DNA of 64,000 nt from an uncultured Christensenella sp. (GTDB taxonomy: Bacteria; Bacillota_A; Clostridia; Christensenellales; Borkfalkiaceae), in NCBI GenBank assembly GCA_910579295.1, contig CAJTTC010000004.1, forward strand, positions 88,912 to 152,911. The letters are read 5' to 3'. Of this stretch, positions 32,029 through 43,900 are shown piece after piece. Positions within the stretch are counted from its first letter, which is position 1. Each line of letters begins with the position of its first letter. The notes under the pieces were generated by a model. It was given only the letters and a program-made list of their open reading frames with translations, was not told the DNA's origin and did not search any database. The position numbers and the translations under genes are program-made.

Positions 32029-33455
32029 AAAAATGTGGGATATTGATGCCTGTTTTCTCTTTGCCGAGTAAATATGGCATTGGAAGTTTCGGAAAGGAAG
32101 CATATAGATTTGTGGACTTTCTTGTTGAAGCAAATCAAAACTATTGGCAAGTACTTCCGCTTAATCCTACAACTTACGGCGATTCTCCATATCAATCTCC
32201 GTCCGCATTTGCAGGAAATCCGTATTTTATCGACCTTGATATTTTAAAGTCAGACGGGCTTTTAACGGACGAAGAATGTACGGAACAAATAACAAATAGT
32301 AGTAGTACAATTAATTACGATGCCTTATACAAAAAGCGTTATTCGGTATTGCGTAAAGCCTTTTCTCGGTTTATAAAAGATAAAAGCTATTATTGTTTTT
32401 TGGATAATAACTCAGAATGGTTGACACAGTATTCAGAGTTTATGAGCCATAAGTTATTAAATGACGGTAAGGCTTGGAACGAGTGGACTGAATTTGAAAA
32501 AAGACAAGAGGAAGTTAGCTTTTGGTGTTTTCTGCAATATGAATTCTTTAAGCAATGGAAAGAGCTAAAATGTTATGCTAACAATAAGGGCGTAGAAATA
32601 ATAGGCGATTTGCCTATTTATGTCGCATACGATAGCGCAGATGTATTTAATAATCATAAGTATTTTCAACTTGATAAATGTGGTAATCCTACGTCAGTAG
32701 CAGGAGTACCGCCCGATGAGTATTGTGATGACGGACAGCTTTGGGGAAATCCTTTGTATAATTGGGCGTTGATGCAGGAAGAAAAATTTGCTTGGTGGAT
32801 TAAACGATTTAATGCGGCATTTGAACTCTATAATATTGTCCGTATAGACCATTTTAGGGGATTTGCCGGATATTACAGTATTCCTTACGGAGAGGAAACT
32901 GCCCGTAACGGCAAATGGTTTGAAGCGCCGGGAAAAGAGCTGTTTCGTACAATAAAAGAGCATTTTCCTAATGCAAAAATTATTGCGGAAGATTTAGGTT
33001 TTCTTGATGAGAGCGTAACAGATTTACTCAATGAAACGGGTTTTCCGGGTATGAAGATAGCGCAATTCGGATTTTATGAAAGTAATAGTATTTACAACCC
33101 GAAAAACTATATAAATAACTGTGTTGCCTACACAGGTACTCACGATAACCCGACAACAATAGAGTGGCTAAAAAGTATAACAAAGAAAGACAAAAGATTT
33201 TTTAGAAAGTGCGTTAATAAAAAGTTGTTGGAAAATGACTGTGATGCGCTTATCAGAAGTCTTTTCCAAAGTAACGCCGATACGGTTATTATACCGATTC
33301 AAGATTATTTACATTTAGATAAAGATAGCAGAATTAATACACCGTCAACACTCGGCAATAATTGGTGTTGGGTGTTATCGGAAGATTATGCTAAATACAG
33401 TAGAAAAATAAAAAGTTTCAAAAATCCAAATGGAAATAATAGAGAAAAATACTAA
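32025..33455 (+). CDS. malQ: 4-alpha-glucanotransferase (amylomaltase)
   Basis: GH77 disproportionating enzyme that rearranges maltodextrins, releasing glucose and making longer chains for the phosphorylase. The 476-residue protein shows the GH77 N-terminus (P-V-F-S-L-P-S-K-Y-G-I-G), D275 (R-I-D-H-F-R-G, nucleophile) and E322 (A-E-D-L-G, acid/base). Coupled to glgP by a 4-base overlap and last enzyme gene of the cargo operon. Confidence 0.95.
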   Translation: MKKCGILMPVFSLPSKYGIGSFGKEAYRFVDFLVEANQNYWQVLPLNPTTYGDSPYQSPSAFAGNPYFIDLDILKSDGLLTDEECTEQITNSSSTINYDALYKKRYSVLRKAFSRFIKDKSYYCFLDNNSEWLTQYSEFMSHKLLNDGKAWNEWTEFEKRQEEVSFWCFLQYEFFKQWKELKCYANNKGVEIIGDLPIYVAYDSADVFNNHKYFQLDKCGNPTSVAGVPPDEYCDDGQLWGNPLYNWALMQEEKFAWWIKRFNAAFELYNIVRIDHFRGFAGYYSIPYGEETARNGKWFEAPGKELFRTIKEHFPNAKIIAEDLGFLDESVTDLLNETGFPGMKIAQFGFYESNSIYNPKNYINNCVAYTGTHDNPTTIEWLKSITKKDKRFFRKCVNKKLLENDCDALIRSLFQSNADTVIIPIQDYLHLDKDSRINTPSTLGNNWCWVLSEDYAKYSRKIKSFKNPNGNNREKY

Positions 33456-33535
33456 TAAGTTTAATACTAAATTTACTTTAATCGGAGGTGGAATAGAGTA
33501 TATTTTTTTACGCTAATTAGTAAAAGGCGGCAATA

Positions 33536-33730
33536 ATGGAAAAATTCCAAAATACCGAAGCAAAGAAATCACATATTCGTTGTCCAAGATGCGATAAAGA
33601 ATTGATGCAAGTTGTCGCAGTAGATGATTGCTTAATGAAATGTTGTAAATGTAATAGTCGGTACATAATAAATGTGAAAAACGGAAGCGTATCCATTGTG
33701 CTTGTAAGTAAACAGAAAGAAGAAAATTGA
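33536..33730 (+). CDS. Small zinc-ribbon protein
   Basis: A 64-residue protein with two C-x-x-C knuckles (R-C-P-R-C and K-C-C-K-C) around a hydrophobic core, and a strand-rich C-terminus. The layout resembles the small cysteine-rich KTR-type proteins often carried beside mobile resistance genes, but similarity is weak. It follows malQ by 80 bases and ends at a terminator. Role unknown. Confidence 0.65.
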   Translation: MEKFQNTEAKKSHIRCPRCDKELMQVVAVDDCLMKCCKCNSRYIINVKNGSVSIVLVSKQKEEN

Positions 33731-33758
33731 GAAGTTCCTTATAGGGACTTCTCTTTTG
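33729..33758 (+). terminator. Terminator closing the starch cargo
   Basis: A 10-bp stem with one wobble pair (33729-33738 with 33744-33753) and a following TTTTGT; the stem begins at the stop codon of the small zinc-ribbon gene. Confidence 0.85.
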
Positions 33759-33973
33759 TCATTTTTCTATGTTTTACGACAAAAAAATTAAAAATTCACG
33801 GTTATAAATTTTATATAATGTGAATAAGCAATGTTGCGACTTGTGGAACGGCGCAATCATAACCCGTGAAAGACCGGATAGGGAGTGCGTGTACCAAAGA
33901 TAAAATTATAATGTACAATAACAAATTAATATAATACTGCAATAGAATTGTAACCGCAAGTTTATCGTGTAAG

Positions 33974-34031
33974 AGTTCAGGCAGAGGTTAAGCCTAAAAG
34001 GGGCTTTTTCCTAATGCCTGAACTTTTTTTA
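33974..34031 (+). terminator. Terminator/attenuator in the leader
   Basis: A perfect 10-bp outer stem (33974-33983 with 34015-34024) encloses a smaller AAGCC/GGCTT hairpin and is followed by a run of T. With no gene immediately upstream, it is more likely an attenuator of the transcript entering 34125 than an end-of-operon terminator. Confidence 0.7.
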
Positions 34032-34087
34032 TGCCCTGATAACGTTTAACCAACGCTGTCGGGGCATTTTCTATAAGGCGAAATCCG

Positions 34088-34119
34088 CCGATAGCGATTT
34101 AAAAAATCGAAATCGGAGG
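34088..34119 (+). promoter_or_regulatory. Hairpin overlapping the SD of the sigma-like gene
   Basis: CCGAT and CGATTT (34088-34100) pair with AAATCG and ATCGG (34104-34116) around an AAA loop. The last two G of the stem are the first two of the GGAGG ribosome binding site (34115-34119), so folding would hinder translation from ATG 34125. Confidence 0.6.
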
Positions 34120-34124
34120 ATTTT

Positions 34125-34577
34125 ATGAAAAAATTTAAAGTCAAAGTGATATTGAAAAACGGAGAACCAAAGATGTCTTATGTATACTTGGAAGATAAGG
34201 TGGCGGATATGCTTCTTCAAACGGGGGATAAGGAACTTCTACGTCAATATCTTCTTGAAGAATATAGGACAAGCAGGTTGGAGCGAACGGAAACCAGACG
34301 ACACCAATCATTAGACGACGATATGGAAAATGGCATTGACTACGAAGATAAGCAAGGTAGGCAATTACCGTTTTCGTTTTCGGATATAGAAGATAATAGT
34401 CTTTTTGAAGCAATACAACAGCTTACTCCACGACAAAAGGAGATGCTTCATTTAGTTTACTTTGAAGATAAAACACAAGATGAAGTTGCTTCATATTACG
34501 GCGTATCAAAGAGCGCAATATCTCACGCAATGGAGCGAATTTATACAGCAATAAAAAAATACATAGAAAAAAATTAA
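34125..34577 (+). CDS. Sigma-70 region-4-like ICE regulator
   Basis: A 150-residue protein; the C-terminal 60 residues (L-T-P-R-Q-K-E-M-L-H-L-V-Y-F-E-D-K-T-Q-D-E-V-A and G-V-S-K-S-A-I-S-H-A) are a sigma region-4 helix-turn-helix. No region 2 is present. Such short sigma-like proteins are standard regulators at the start of conjugation modules in Firmicute ICEs. SD GGAGG lies five bases before ATG and is partly covered by a hairpin. Confidence 0.8.
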   Translation: MKKFKVKVILKNGEPKMSYVYLEDKVADMLLQTGDKELLRQYLLEEYRTSRLERTETRRHQSLDDDMENGIDYEDKQGRQLPFSFSDIEDNSLFEAIQQLTPRQKEMLHLVYFEDKTQDEVASYYGVSKSAISHAMERIYTAIKKYIEKN

Positions 34578-34665
34578 AAAATTTTTATCAGACCGTCAAC
34601 TTTTGCCGTTTCCTGTGGCTTTAAAGTGAAGGGGTTTATGTCTTTAAGCCTTAAAGGAGTAGAAA

Positions 34666-34989
34666 ATGGCGAACTATGAAATACAGAATTTTATTGAGAA
34701 ATTTTTATATCCGAGAGGATATTCATTAAAAAAGCGTGAATTAAAAAAATGGATATATGACAACGGATATTCTCAACCGATAATTGCATATTATCTTGAC
34801 CTTGAACCCGAAGTATTCAAGCGTATGCTGCGTGAACACGAAGAATTTAACCGTAAACAAATTGAATTGCTTGTTGAACTTATGAAAGCGGAAGCGGCTT
34901 TTGAAGTGATATTTTTTCCGACCAATAAAATGAGAAAAGATGTTTGGTGGAAAGTGTTTGGAATGTATAAGGAGGAAAAAAATGAGTGA
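34666..34989 (+). CDS. Small putative DNA-binding ICE protein
   Basis: A 107-residue basic protein with several predicted helices (L-K-K-W-I-Y-D-N-G-Y-S-Q-P-I-I-A-Y-Y-L-D-L is HTH-like: a turn between two amphipathic helices). I do not recognise a named family. It lies between the sigma-like regulator and the polyvalent gene and overlaps the latter's start by eight bases, so all three are probably one transcript. Confidence 0.6.
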   Translation: MANYEIQNFIEKFLYPRGYSLKKRELKKWIYDNGYSQPIIAYYLDLEPEVFKRMLREHEEFNRKQIELLVELMKAEAAFEVIFFPTNKMRKDVWWKVFGMYKEEKNE

Positions 34990-37900
34990 AATAAATAGGT
35001 TAAACACTCGCAATGCCGCAATATCAGCAATGTTATTGGATAGTGAGAATATAAAGAATTTTTATCGATTTATTGCTCAAAATCCACACATAAATTTGCA
35101 TGATGCTTGTCAAATAGTAATCGAACGCCCTAATGCTACGGTGTGCTTTTCTTTTGACGAATGGGATGCAATGGGGCGTCGAATATCCAAAGGCAGAAAG
35201 GGCATTGCCTATTATGACTACGACGGTTATAAGCAATATGTTTTCGATGTGAACGACACTCACGGCGATAGACGATATTTGCGCCCCATATTACCAATGA
35301 AGCACTTGCTTGTTGGGTTGGACGAACTCAATATAACGAATTATGCCGATGACGAACGAAGCGATTACAGAAAAATTCATAAGGGCGTACAACTTTATCT
35401 GAAAGAGCAGGGAGAGCTTACAGGGGACGATAAAAAAGACGGACTCAAGATAGAAGGTATAGCTTATATGCTGTATTGCAAGACGGGTTTTCCAAAAACT
35501 GCGGGTATTGCTTTTCACGGATTGCCGTATTCGTTTAAAGAAAATACAGACTTTGTAAAAGATTTATATATCTTAACAGACACCATTGTTGAAGAAATAG
35601 AAAATGCTTATCAGAGCCGACAACAACAACCGGTAAAAGTCATAGACGATATAAATGAAGAAACTATATCGGACGAACCTACTGTATCAAAACCGCTTAT
35701 CGAACAGGTAAGTGATTTAACTGAACAAATTGACGATTTAACCGAAAGCATACCTGTCGAACAGACGAAAGTACAACCCGAACAAGATGTAAAGTCCGTT
35801 GAACAAATGGACACAAGTAAACTTCCACCGTATTATCGGGAATATCTCAAACAAGAGCGCGAAAATCCGAACAGGATAATTGCGATTCGTGTGGGCGATT
35901 TTTACGAGTTTATGAATGAAAGTGCGAAAACCATATCGCAGGAATTGGATTTAACGCTTACGGGCAGAGATGTGGGGCTTCCTGAACGTGTACCTATGTG
36001 CGGTGTGCCGTTTCACGCTACGGAAAAGTATTTTAATAAGATACTTGCAAATCACGAGCTTGTTGTTATTGAAGATTACACAAAAAAATCTATTAATATT
36101 TTTCCGTCCGAAGAAGAAAAACAAGACGAGAGAGATAAGCCTGAACTTATCGAAATTGAGGACAACGAACCTAACCCTTTTGACAGCGAAGAAAATGACT
36201 TTATAGACGACGGTTATTCAGAAGAGGACGAACAGGACTCAAGCGAAGAAACGTCAAGGGATGAGGACGAGCTTGCCGAGCTTGAAGAACTGATAGGAGA
36301 AGAACAACAAGTCGATAAAAGTAAAAAGGTAAAACGACCTGCCGAATCCACAAAGAAAAAAGAGAACGGAATTAAAGACAGAAAGCGTAAAGAAAAGCCG
36401 CAACCTACGCTGTTAGATTTAGCTAACCCCAGCCAAAAAAAATCTCGGTTGGAACAAATCATTGAAGAAGAATTAAAACGTGGCAGTAGTTTTCAAGACG
36501 GTAAATTCCGAATTTTCGATAAGTATAACGAAAATCCAACGGTAAAGACATTTGTGGAATTTCTGAAAAAAGAATACGGTTGGGGCGGACATAGCGGTTG
36601 GGGTGGAATTTGTCAAGAGCATAGCCCGAAAGGTTTAAAAATTTATCTGCTTGGCAAACAAGGCGAAGAACTTGAAAATACCTTTTTGAAATGGCCCGAA
36701 GTCGCAAATCGTATTGCCGACCTTATAGACGATGACAATTATCTTACCGAACAGGATAAGAAGAAGTACATTGAATATAGAGTAGAACAGAACAGGCTTA
36801 AAGAAAAAGCGGCGGAAGAACAACGCCAAAAGAATAATCTTGTAAAAAGTGTAATTGTATCCGCATCAGATGAGCGCAAACAACGCATTTTGGACGAATA
36901 CGCCAAAACAACGCAGATAACAGAATTCGGGAAATTTCTGTTTGCGGAATACGGCACAAATACCGAATCGACAGACGATTATCGGGTGCAGTACGATGCA
37001 ATGGGCGTATGGTTCACTAAATACGACACAAAGGGCAATACGGCATTTAAAGTAACTCTTTCATGGAATGAGTTTGCGGAAAAGGTATGTGAGTGCATCG
37101 AGGACGATAATTACATAGAAGCTCCCGAAGCCAATGAGTATGATTGGGACTATTTAATTGATAATGCTGAGCGTGGCTTATCCGAAATTACTGTTTCGGT
37201 AGGAGATGTATTCCTATATAAAGATAAGGAAGTTACGATAAAAGAACTGGATAGTTTATATCCGGGTGATGTAGTAATCGAATATAACGAGCAGACGGGG
37301 AATTTGAAATATGCTGTAACAAAAAACATAACAGAAAAAGAGCTAATACAAAACGGCGTAAGAATAAAAACGGCAACAGAACAGCGAATATCAGCACTTG
37401 TTGAATATATGGTGGATTACGGAACTCATAACACTGAGGACGGTAATAGTTATTTATATTTCAATGATTTGCCCGAAACAGAGGACTTTATAAGCGATAA
37501 CGCAGAAGCAATTTCTTATGCTTTGGAAAGGCGTGAAGAAGTAGCAGATGTTGCGATAATCGAAGAAAAGGAAGGCAATTTTTTCAGTGTAAATTTTGAA
37601 ATAGATTATTGTCCTAACATAGACGAAGAAACCCGTCAAGAAATTGAAGCGGAATCAAGGGATTGGAACGAAAATAAAAACACAGATTTAACCGACATAC
37701 TCAACCAAACCGAGCTTGGTGGAGCGAAACAACGTTTTAATAATAATATTGCGGCAATAAAGCTCGTGAATAAGTTGTATTCGGAAAACCGTAACCCTAC
37801 GGATGCGGAGAAAAAAGTACTTGCCCGTTTTGTCGGTTGGGGCGGATTGTCGCAAGCGTTTGACGAGAACAACGAGAGTTGGCAAAAAGAATATAAAGAG

Positions 37901-40900
37901 TTAAAAGAGTTATTACCCATAGCGGACTACGAACAGGCAAAAGGCAGTACGCTCAATGCTTATTATACGGACAAGAAGGTCATAGACGGTATTTATGCAG
38001 GACTTGAACGTTTGGGGGTAAAAGGCAACAACCGTATCTTGGAACCGTCAATGGGAACGGGTAACTTTTTCGGGTTTATGCCGCAAGAAATAGCAAACGG
38101 CTCGAAGCTGTACGGCGTTGAATTGGATAACCTTACGGGTATGATAGCGACAAAGTTATATCCACAAGCAAACGTGCAGATTAAAGGTTTTGAAGATACG
38201 AGCTTCCCGAATTGTAAATTCGATGTCGTAGTGGGCAACGTGCCGTTCGGCGGTTACGGTGTTGCGGACAGCGACTATAACCGCTATAACTTCAAAGTTC
38301 ACGATTACTTTCTCGCAAAGTCTATTGATAAGGTAAAGCCTAACGGGCTCGTGGCGATAGTAACAAGCAAAGGCACAATGGACAAGCTCAATACATCAGC
38401 AAGAAAATACGTTGCCGAACGAGCGGAGCTGTTGGGAGCTATAAGACTTCCGAATACAGCGTTCAAACAAACGGCAGGGACGGAAGCCGTAGCGGATATT
38501 TTATTTTTCCGTAAACGTAACGAAAGGAAAAGCGATTTGACGGACGAGCAATGGCTTTCAACAGGAAAAACCGAAGAAGGGTTTGAGATAAATAACTATT
38601 TTATTAAGCACCCTGAAATGGTACTCGGTATGCTTGCGGAAGAAACGGGATTATACGGCGGCGTTGATGTAACTGTCAAGGACGACGGTAGAGATTTATC
38701 CGAAGCAATTAAAACGGCAATACAAAACTTGCCGCAAGGAATTTATGTTAATCCCGAAATTGCGCCCGAAGATGATGCTTCTGAAGTGGACTATAACGTA
38801 AAACCGATGTGCTACAAAACAGAGAGCGGCAGGCTGTTTATGCGTGTCGGAGAAGAAATGGTAGAGCAACCTATTCCGGTTTTCCCGAAAGACGCATATC
38901 AGCGCATAAAAGCAATGATAGACCTGCGTGAGAGCTTGCACCACATATTGGATATTCAGATACAAGGCTGTTCGGACGAAGTGTTGCAAAGAGAACAAAT
39001 AAAGCTCAACGCACAGTATGACAGGTTTGTAAGACAATATGGAAATATAAATAGTCAGACGAATACAAGGCTATTCCGTGATGACGGGGACAGTGCGCTA
39101 CTGTTTGCTTGCGAAGATATAGACGAAGAAACCAAAGCTATAACGAAAGCAGATATATTTAATAAACGCACTATAAGACCTTATGTAGTGCCTACAAGCA
39201 CAGACGACTGCTTTGAAGCACTACAAATCAGCAAGAACGAGCGTGGCAAGGTTGACATCGCTTATATCGAAGAACTTACGGGTAAAGACTATGACAAAGT
39301 ATTGTTCGAGCTTGGCGATACGATATTCCGTAATCCCGACAAAGTAATTGCGGAAAATGAATATTCGGGTTTTGAAACGGCGGAGGAATACCTTTCGGGG
39401 CAGGTGGTAGATAAACTTCAACGTGCAAAACACTATGCTGCCGAACACCCCGAATATCAAAAGAACGTAGCCGCATTGGAACAGGTACAACCTGCGCCGC
39501 TTACGGCAAGTGAAATATCGGTAAGGCTCGGTGCGACTTGGGTAGATAAAGAATACTATAAGCAATTTTACTGTGATTTGGTAGGTGTGTATTGGCATCA
39601 GTACAGCGACGTGGAACTTTTCTATAATCCGTATGACAGTAGTTGGCGTTTAGACCAAAAGGACGGAGTTAGATACAATACGCAAATGAAACAAAAGCAA
39701 GTTTACGGTACAACCCGTGCGCCGGCATACAGACTTTTTATGGACAGTATGAATCAACGTGCTACTACCATTTACGATACTGTGTTAGATGATGACGGTA
39801 AAGAAAAACGAGTTTTAAACCAAGCCGAAACAATAGCGGCAAGAGAAAAACAGAACCTTATTAAAGAAAAGTTCAAAGAGTGGATATTTAATAAACCCGA
39901 ACGAAGGGAAGAATTAGAAGAAACATATAACAGATTATTTAACCGTACACGGCTTCCGAGCTATGACGGTAGTTACTTAAAATTCCCCGAAATGAATCCC
40001 GCCATAGAGCTTAAACCACATCAGAAGAACGCAATACACCGAATTGTAACAAGTCCGCAGAGTACGCTTTTGCATCACGTTGTCGGTAGCGGAAAAACCT
40101 ATACAATGGCGGCTTCAATAATGAAGATGCGCCAGCTCGGACTTTGTAAAAAAGCAATGGTGGCAGTACCTAATCACTTGGTAAGGCAATGGGCGAGCGA
40201 GTGGAGAAAACTCTACCCTAACGCAAAATTGCTTATAGCAACCAAAGAAGATTTGGAAAAGGACAACAGACGGCAGTTTGTCAGTAAGGTTGCAATGGGA
40301 GATTGGGACGGAATTATTATCGCACAATCGAGCTTTGCTAAAATACCTATTTCTTACGCACGGCAAGAGAAAAAACTTCGTGAAGAAATACATAGCATAG
40401 AAGAAACGATAGCTCGGCAATGGGCGGAAAACGGTATGCCCCGTGGTGCGGTTAAGAATTTGGAACGTATTAAAAAGAGCCGTGTAGCACAGCTTAAAAA
40501 GCTAATGGACGACGGCAAAAAGGACAGCGTTCTTGACTTTGAGAGCTTGGGCGTGGACTACCTGTATATTGACGAAGCGCACTACTATAAGAACTTGTTT
40601 CTGTTTACGAAAATGAACAATGTAGCCGGTATATCAAATGCGGCGAGCGCAAGAGCGAGCGACTTGAAATTAAAGTGCGAGTATTTGCAGGAGCTTCATA
40701 AAAACGATAAGGGAGTCGTATTTGCTACGGGAACACCTATAAGCAATTCTATGACCGAGATGTACACGATGCAGACATACTTACAGCCAAGCACATTAGA
40801 AAAAGCAGGAATTACTTACTTTGACGGTTGGGCGGCAGACTTTGGAGAAACGATAACGAGTATGGAGCTTGCACCGAGCGGACAAGGATACAGGGCGAGA

Positions 40901-43900
40901 ACGAGATTTTCAAAATTTACGAACTTACCCGAACTTTTGACTATGTACCGTAGCTTTGCGGACGTGCAGACGGCGGATATGGTAAAGCTGAACGTACCCG
41001 AAGCCGAGCGAGTAGTGGTAAATCTGAAACCAAGCGACACAACGATAAAACTTGCCGAAGAAATAGCCGCAAGAGCGGAACGGATATACGGTGGCGGCGT
41101 TGATTCCCGTATAGACAATATGCTTAAAGTAACTTCGGACGGAAAGAAACTTGCGCTTGATCCAAGATGTCATATAAAGGGTTCAGAGGACGAAGCCGAA
41201 AGCAAACTTAACGAGTGCGCACAGCGTATAAGAGAGATTTGGGAAGATACGGCAGAGAGCAAGGGAACGCAAATTGTATTCTGTGATTTGTCCACACCCA
41301 AAAGTAGGTTTGAAGAATACGTTTACGGTACGGACTTTGATGCTTATAACGACTTAAAATACAAGCTTGTGCAAAAGGGTATTCCGAGCAACGAGATAGC
41401 GTTTATACACGACGCCAACACGGAAGAACAAAAGCAAGCCTTATTCGATAGCGTAAACGCAGGTAAGATAAGAGTTTTAATCGGCAGTACGGAAAAGTGC
41501 GGTGCAGGAACTAACGTGCAAAAACGACTTGTGGCGTTGCATCACTTGGATACACCGTACAGACCGAGCGATTTGGCACAACGTGAAGGGCGCATAATCC
41601 GTCAGGGCAATACTAACGATAAGGTAAAGATATTTACTTATGTAACTGAGCGCACATTCGACAGCTATTCTTATCAGATTTTGGAGAACAAGCAACGGTT
41701 TATAGCGCAAATAGACAGGGGCGATTTGACGGTAAGAGAAGCGGAAGATATAGACGAAACGACATTGACTTATGCCGAGATAAAAGCTATTACCGCCGCT
41801 AATCCGAAAATAAAACGCAAAATGGAAGTAGATGCGGAAATTGCAAGGTTAAGGGTATTGGAAGGACAGTACAAGAAAAACCTTTACAGCTTGCAAGACA
41901 AAATCCGCAAGGACTATCCCGAAGATATTAAAAGACAAGAATTGTTAATCGAACGAGTGCAACGTGATAAGGAACTTATACCGACAAACTACGCAGACCC
42001 CGAAGCGTTTTCAATAAGCGTACAAGGTACGGTTTATACGGACAGGAAAGAGGGTGGGAAAGCTCTTACGGAAGCCTTATATGCAAGTAAACCCGAAACG
42101 GTTGTTGCAGAGTATTGTGGCTTCAAAATCAGTATAAACCCTATGAGTGCGCTGACAAACGAACGTGAAATTACACTTACGGGCGAGGGACAGTACGTCA
42201 TAGGAATAAGCGACAGCGCAAGCGGAAATTTGACGAGATTGGATAACTTTATCGAGGACTTCCCGAAACGTGAAGAACGCTTGAAAAACAGATTAAAGCA
42301 ATTAAACGATGATTTGGCGATAGCAAAAGAACAGGTGGAAAAACCGTTCGAACATACAGAGCATTTGCAGGAACTTATATCTGAACAAACGCAACTTAAT
42401 ACCGAGCTTAATCTTGATAAGCAAGAGGAGGTTATTACAGACGACGAAAGTTCGGATATTGACGACGGGTATTATAGAGCATTACCCACATATTCAAAAG
42501 CGGTAACGGAGGTTGAAATGATAGATAAAGAAGATAAAGCAGCAGAAATATCTGTAATTGTATTGCCTGATTATGATGTGTCCAGCGGCGATATGCACGA
42601 ATACGGATACACATGGGACGGTATGTTGCCATTAAAACGCCAAACGGCATTAAGGCTTTGGGGTATGGGTTTGCAAGTTTACAAGCTGAACTCTAACGAC
42701 ACCGAAACCGAGATAGCAAAATACGAGGATTTGGACGACGAACACGGATTATACGGCATAGAAAAACCTATATGGAAAAGGTTTTGCGAACACGAAAAAT
42801 CGGTTGCGTACTTTGCGGCAAAACACGAATTCGCAGATGCCGCCGCTATTGTAACATCGGGCGAAATGGACTATGTAGAAAGTTCAAATCTTGAAAATTT
42901 TATAAATCAAAATTTTGAAGAAAGATATGATTTGGAAAGTTATCTCGCAGACAAAGGAACACCTGATAGCAAAGAATTAATAGCTTATACGCAGATGTTT
43001 TTAACGGACTATTCAAAGCGTATTTGGACAGAAAAACTTAAAGAGTACGGTTGGATTGAAAGCGATATTCCGAGAGCGTTAATGCGGCGGCTGAAAAACG
43101 AAGAAATGCAGAAATGTGTGAAAGAAATAATACTGTCGGAGAATCAAACGACAAAGGTAACGGAAGTTACAAAAGAAAGTAGCACACGGAATTTTTTACC
43201 TGTTTATTTAAAATCTTCCGAGTATGCAATGGAACACGGCGAGTTGGATTTGTTTAATACTTCACATAGGGCAAGTGTTGAGTGTTTAAAGGATATATCG
43301 GGGGCAATTAACGAAAATTACCACGATAATACCTTAAATAAAGGCTTTGAAAACGAGCTTATTGAGAAGCACGGAATAGATAGGATAAAGTATGTTCTCG
43401 CTACTGTCATACAAGAACACGAATGGGACGGGCGTTATAGTAAACAAAACAAAGAGTGGGCAAAAACAATTCCCATATCTGAAAGTGCAATAGAGAGCGG
43501 AAGGCTTAATACGAACACGCATCAGGGCTTAATAGATTTGTTTACAGACCGAATAAGAAAAATGGAAAAGACTATGGAAAGGACGGCTAATCAGGCATTT
43601 AACTTTGACAGTATAACCCGTGCGGACAAGCAGGTTTATTACAGTGTAGTTTTACAAATAGGCGAAGATAAAAAACCGGCTTACAATGCCTATATTCTGA
43701 ATAGAGAAACAGGGGTATTGGAGTATTTTGACGGCAATTACAGCAGTGATATAGCTTTGGCGGCTACCGTTGAACAAACGGCGGATTGGCTTTATCCTGA
43801 ATATCAATTTATAGAAAAGCAACCCCCAGAACTATTGGGTATGAGTAATAACATTTTAAGGAGGCTTAAATTGGGAGAATTTGAATACGGCGGTTATCGT

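Larger units (their letters stand above)
33759..34124 (+). promoter_or_regulatory. 366-base leader region of the transfer module
   Basis: No gene is seen. A TATAAT lies near 33813 without a convincing -35. The region contains, in order, a sequence with no recognised RNA motif (33820-33960), a terminator-like hairpin at 33974, a second imperfect 9-bp hairpin around 34031-34067, and a hairpin overlapping the SD of the next gene. The arrangement suggests attenuation and translational control of the downstream ICE operon. Confidence 0.5.
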
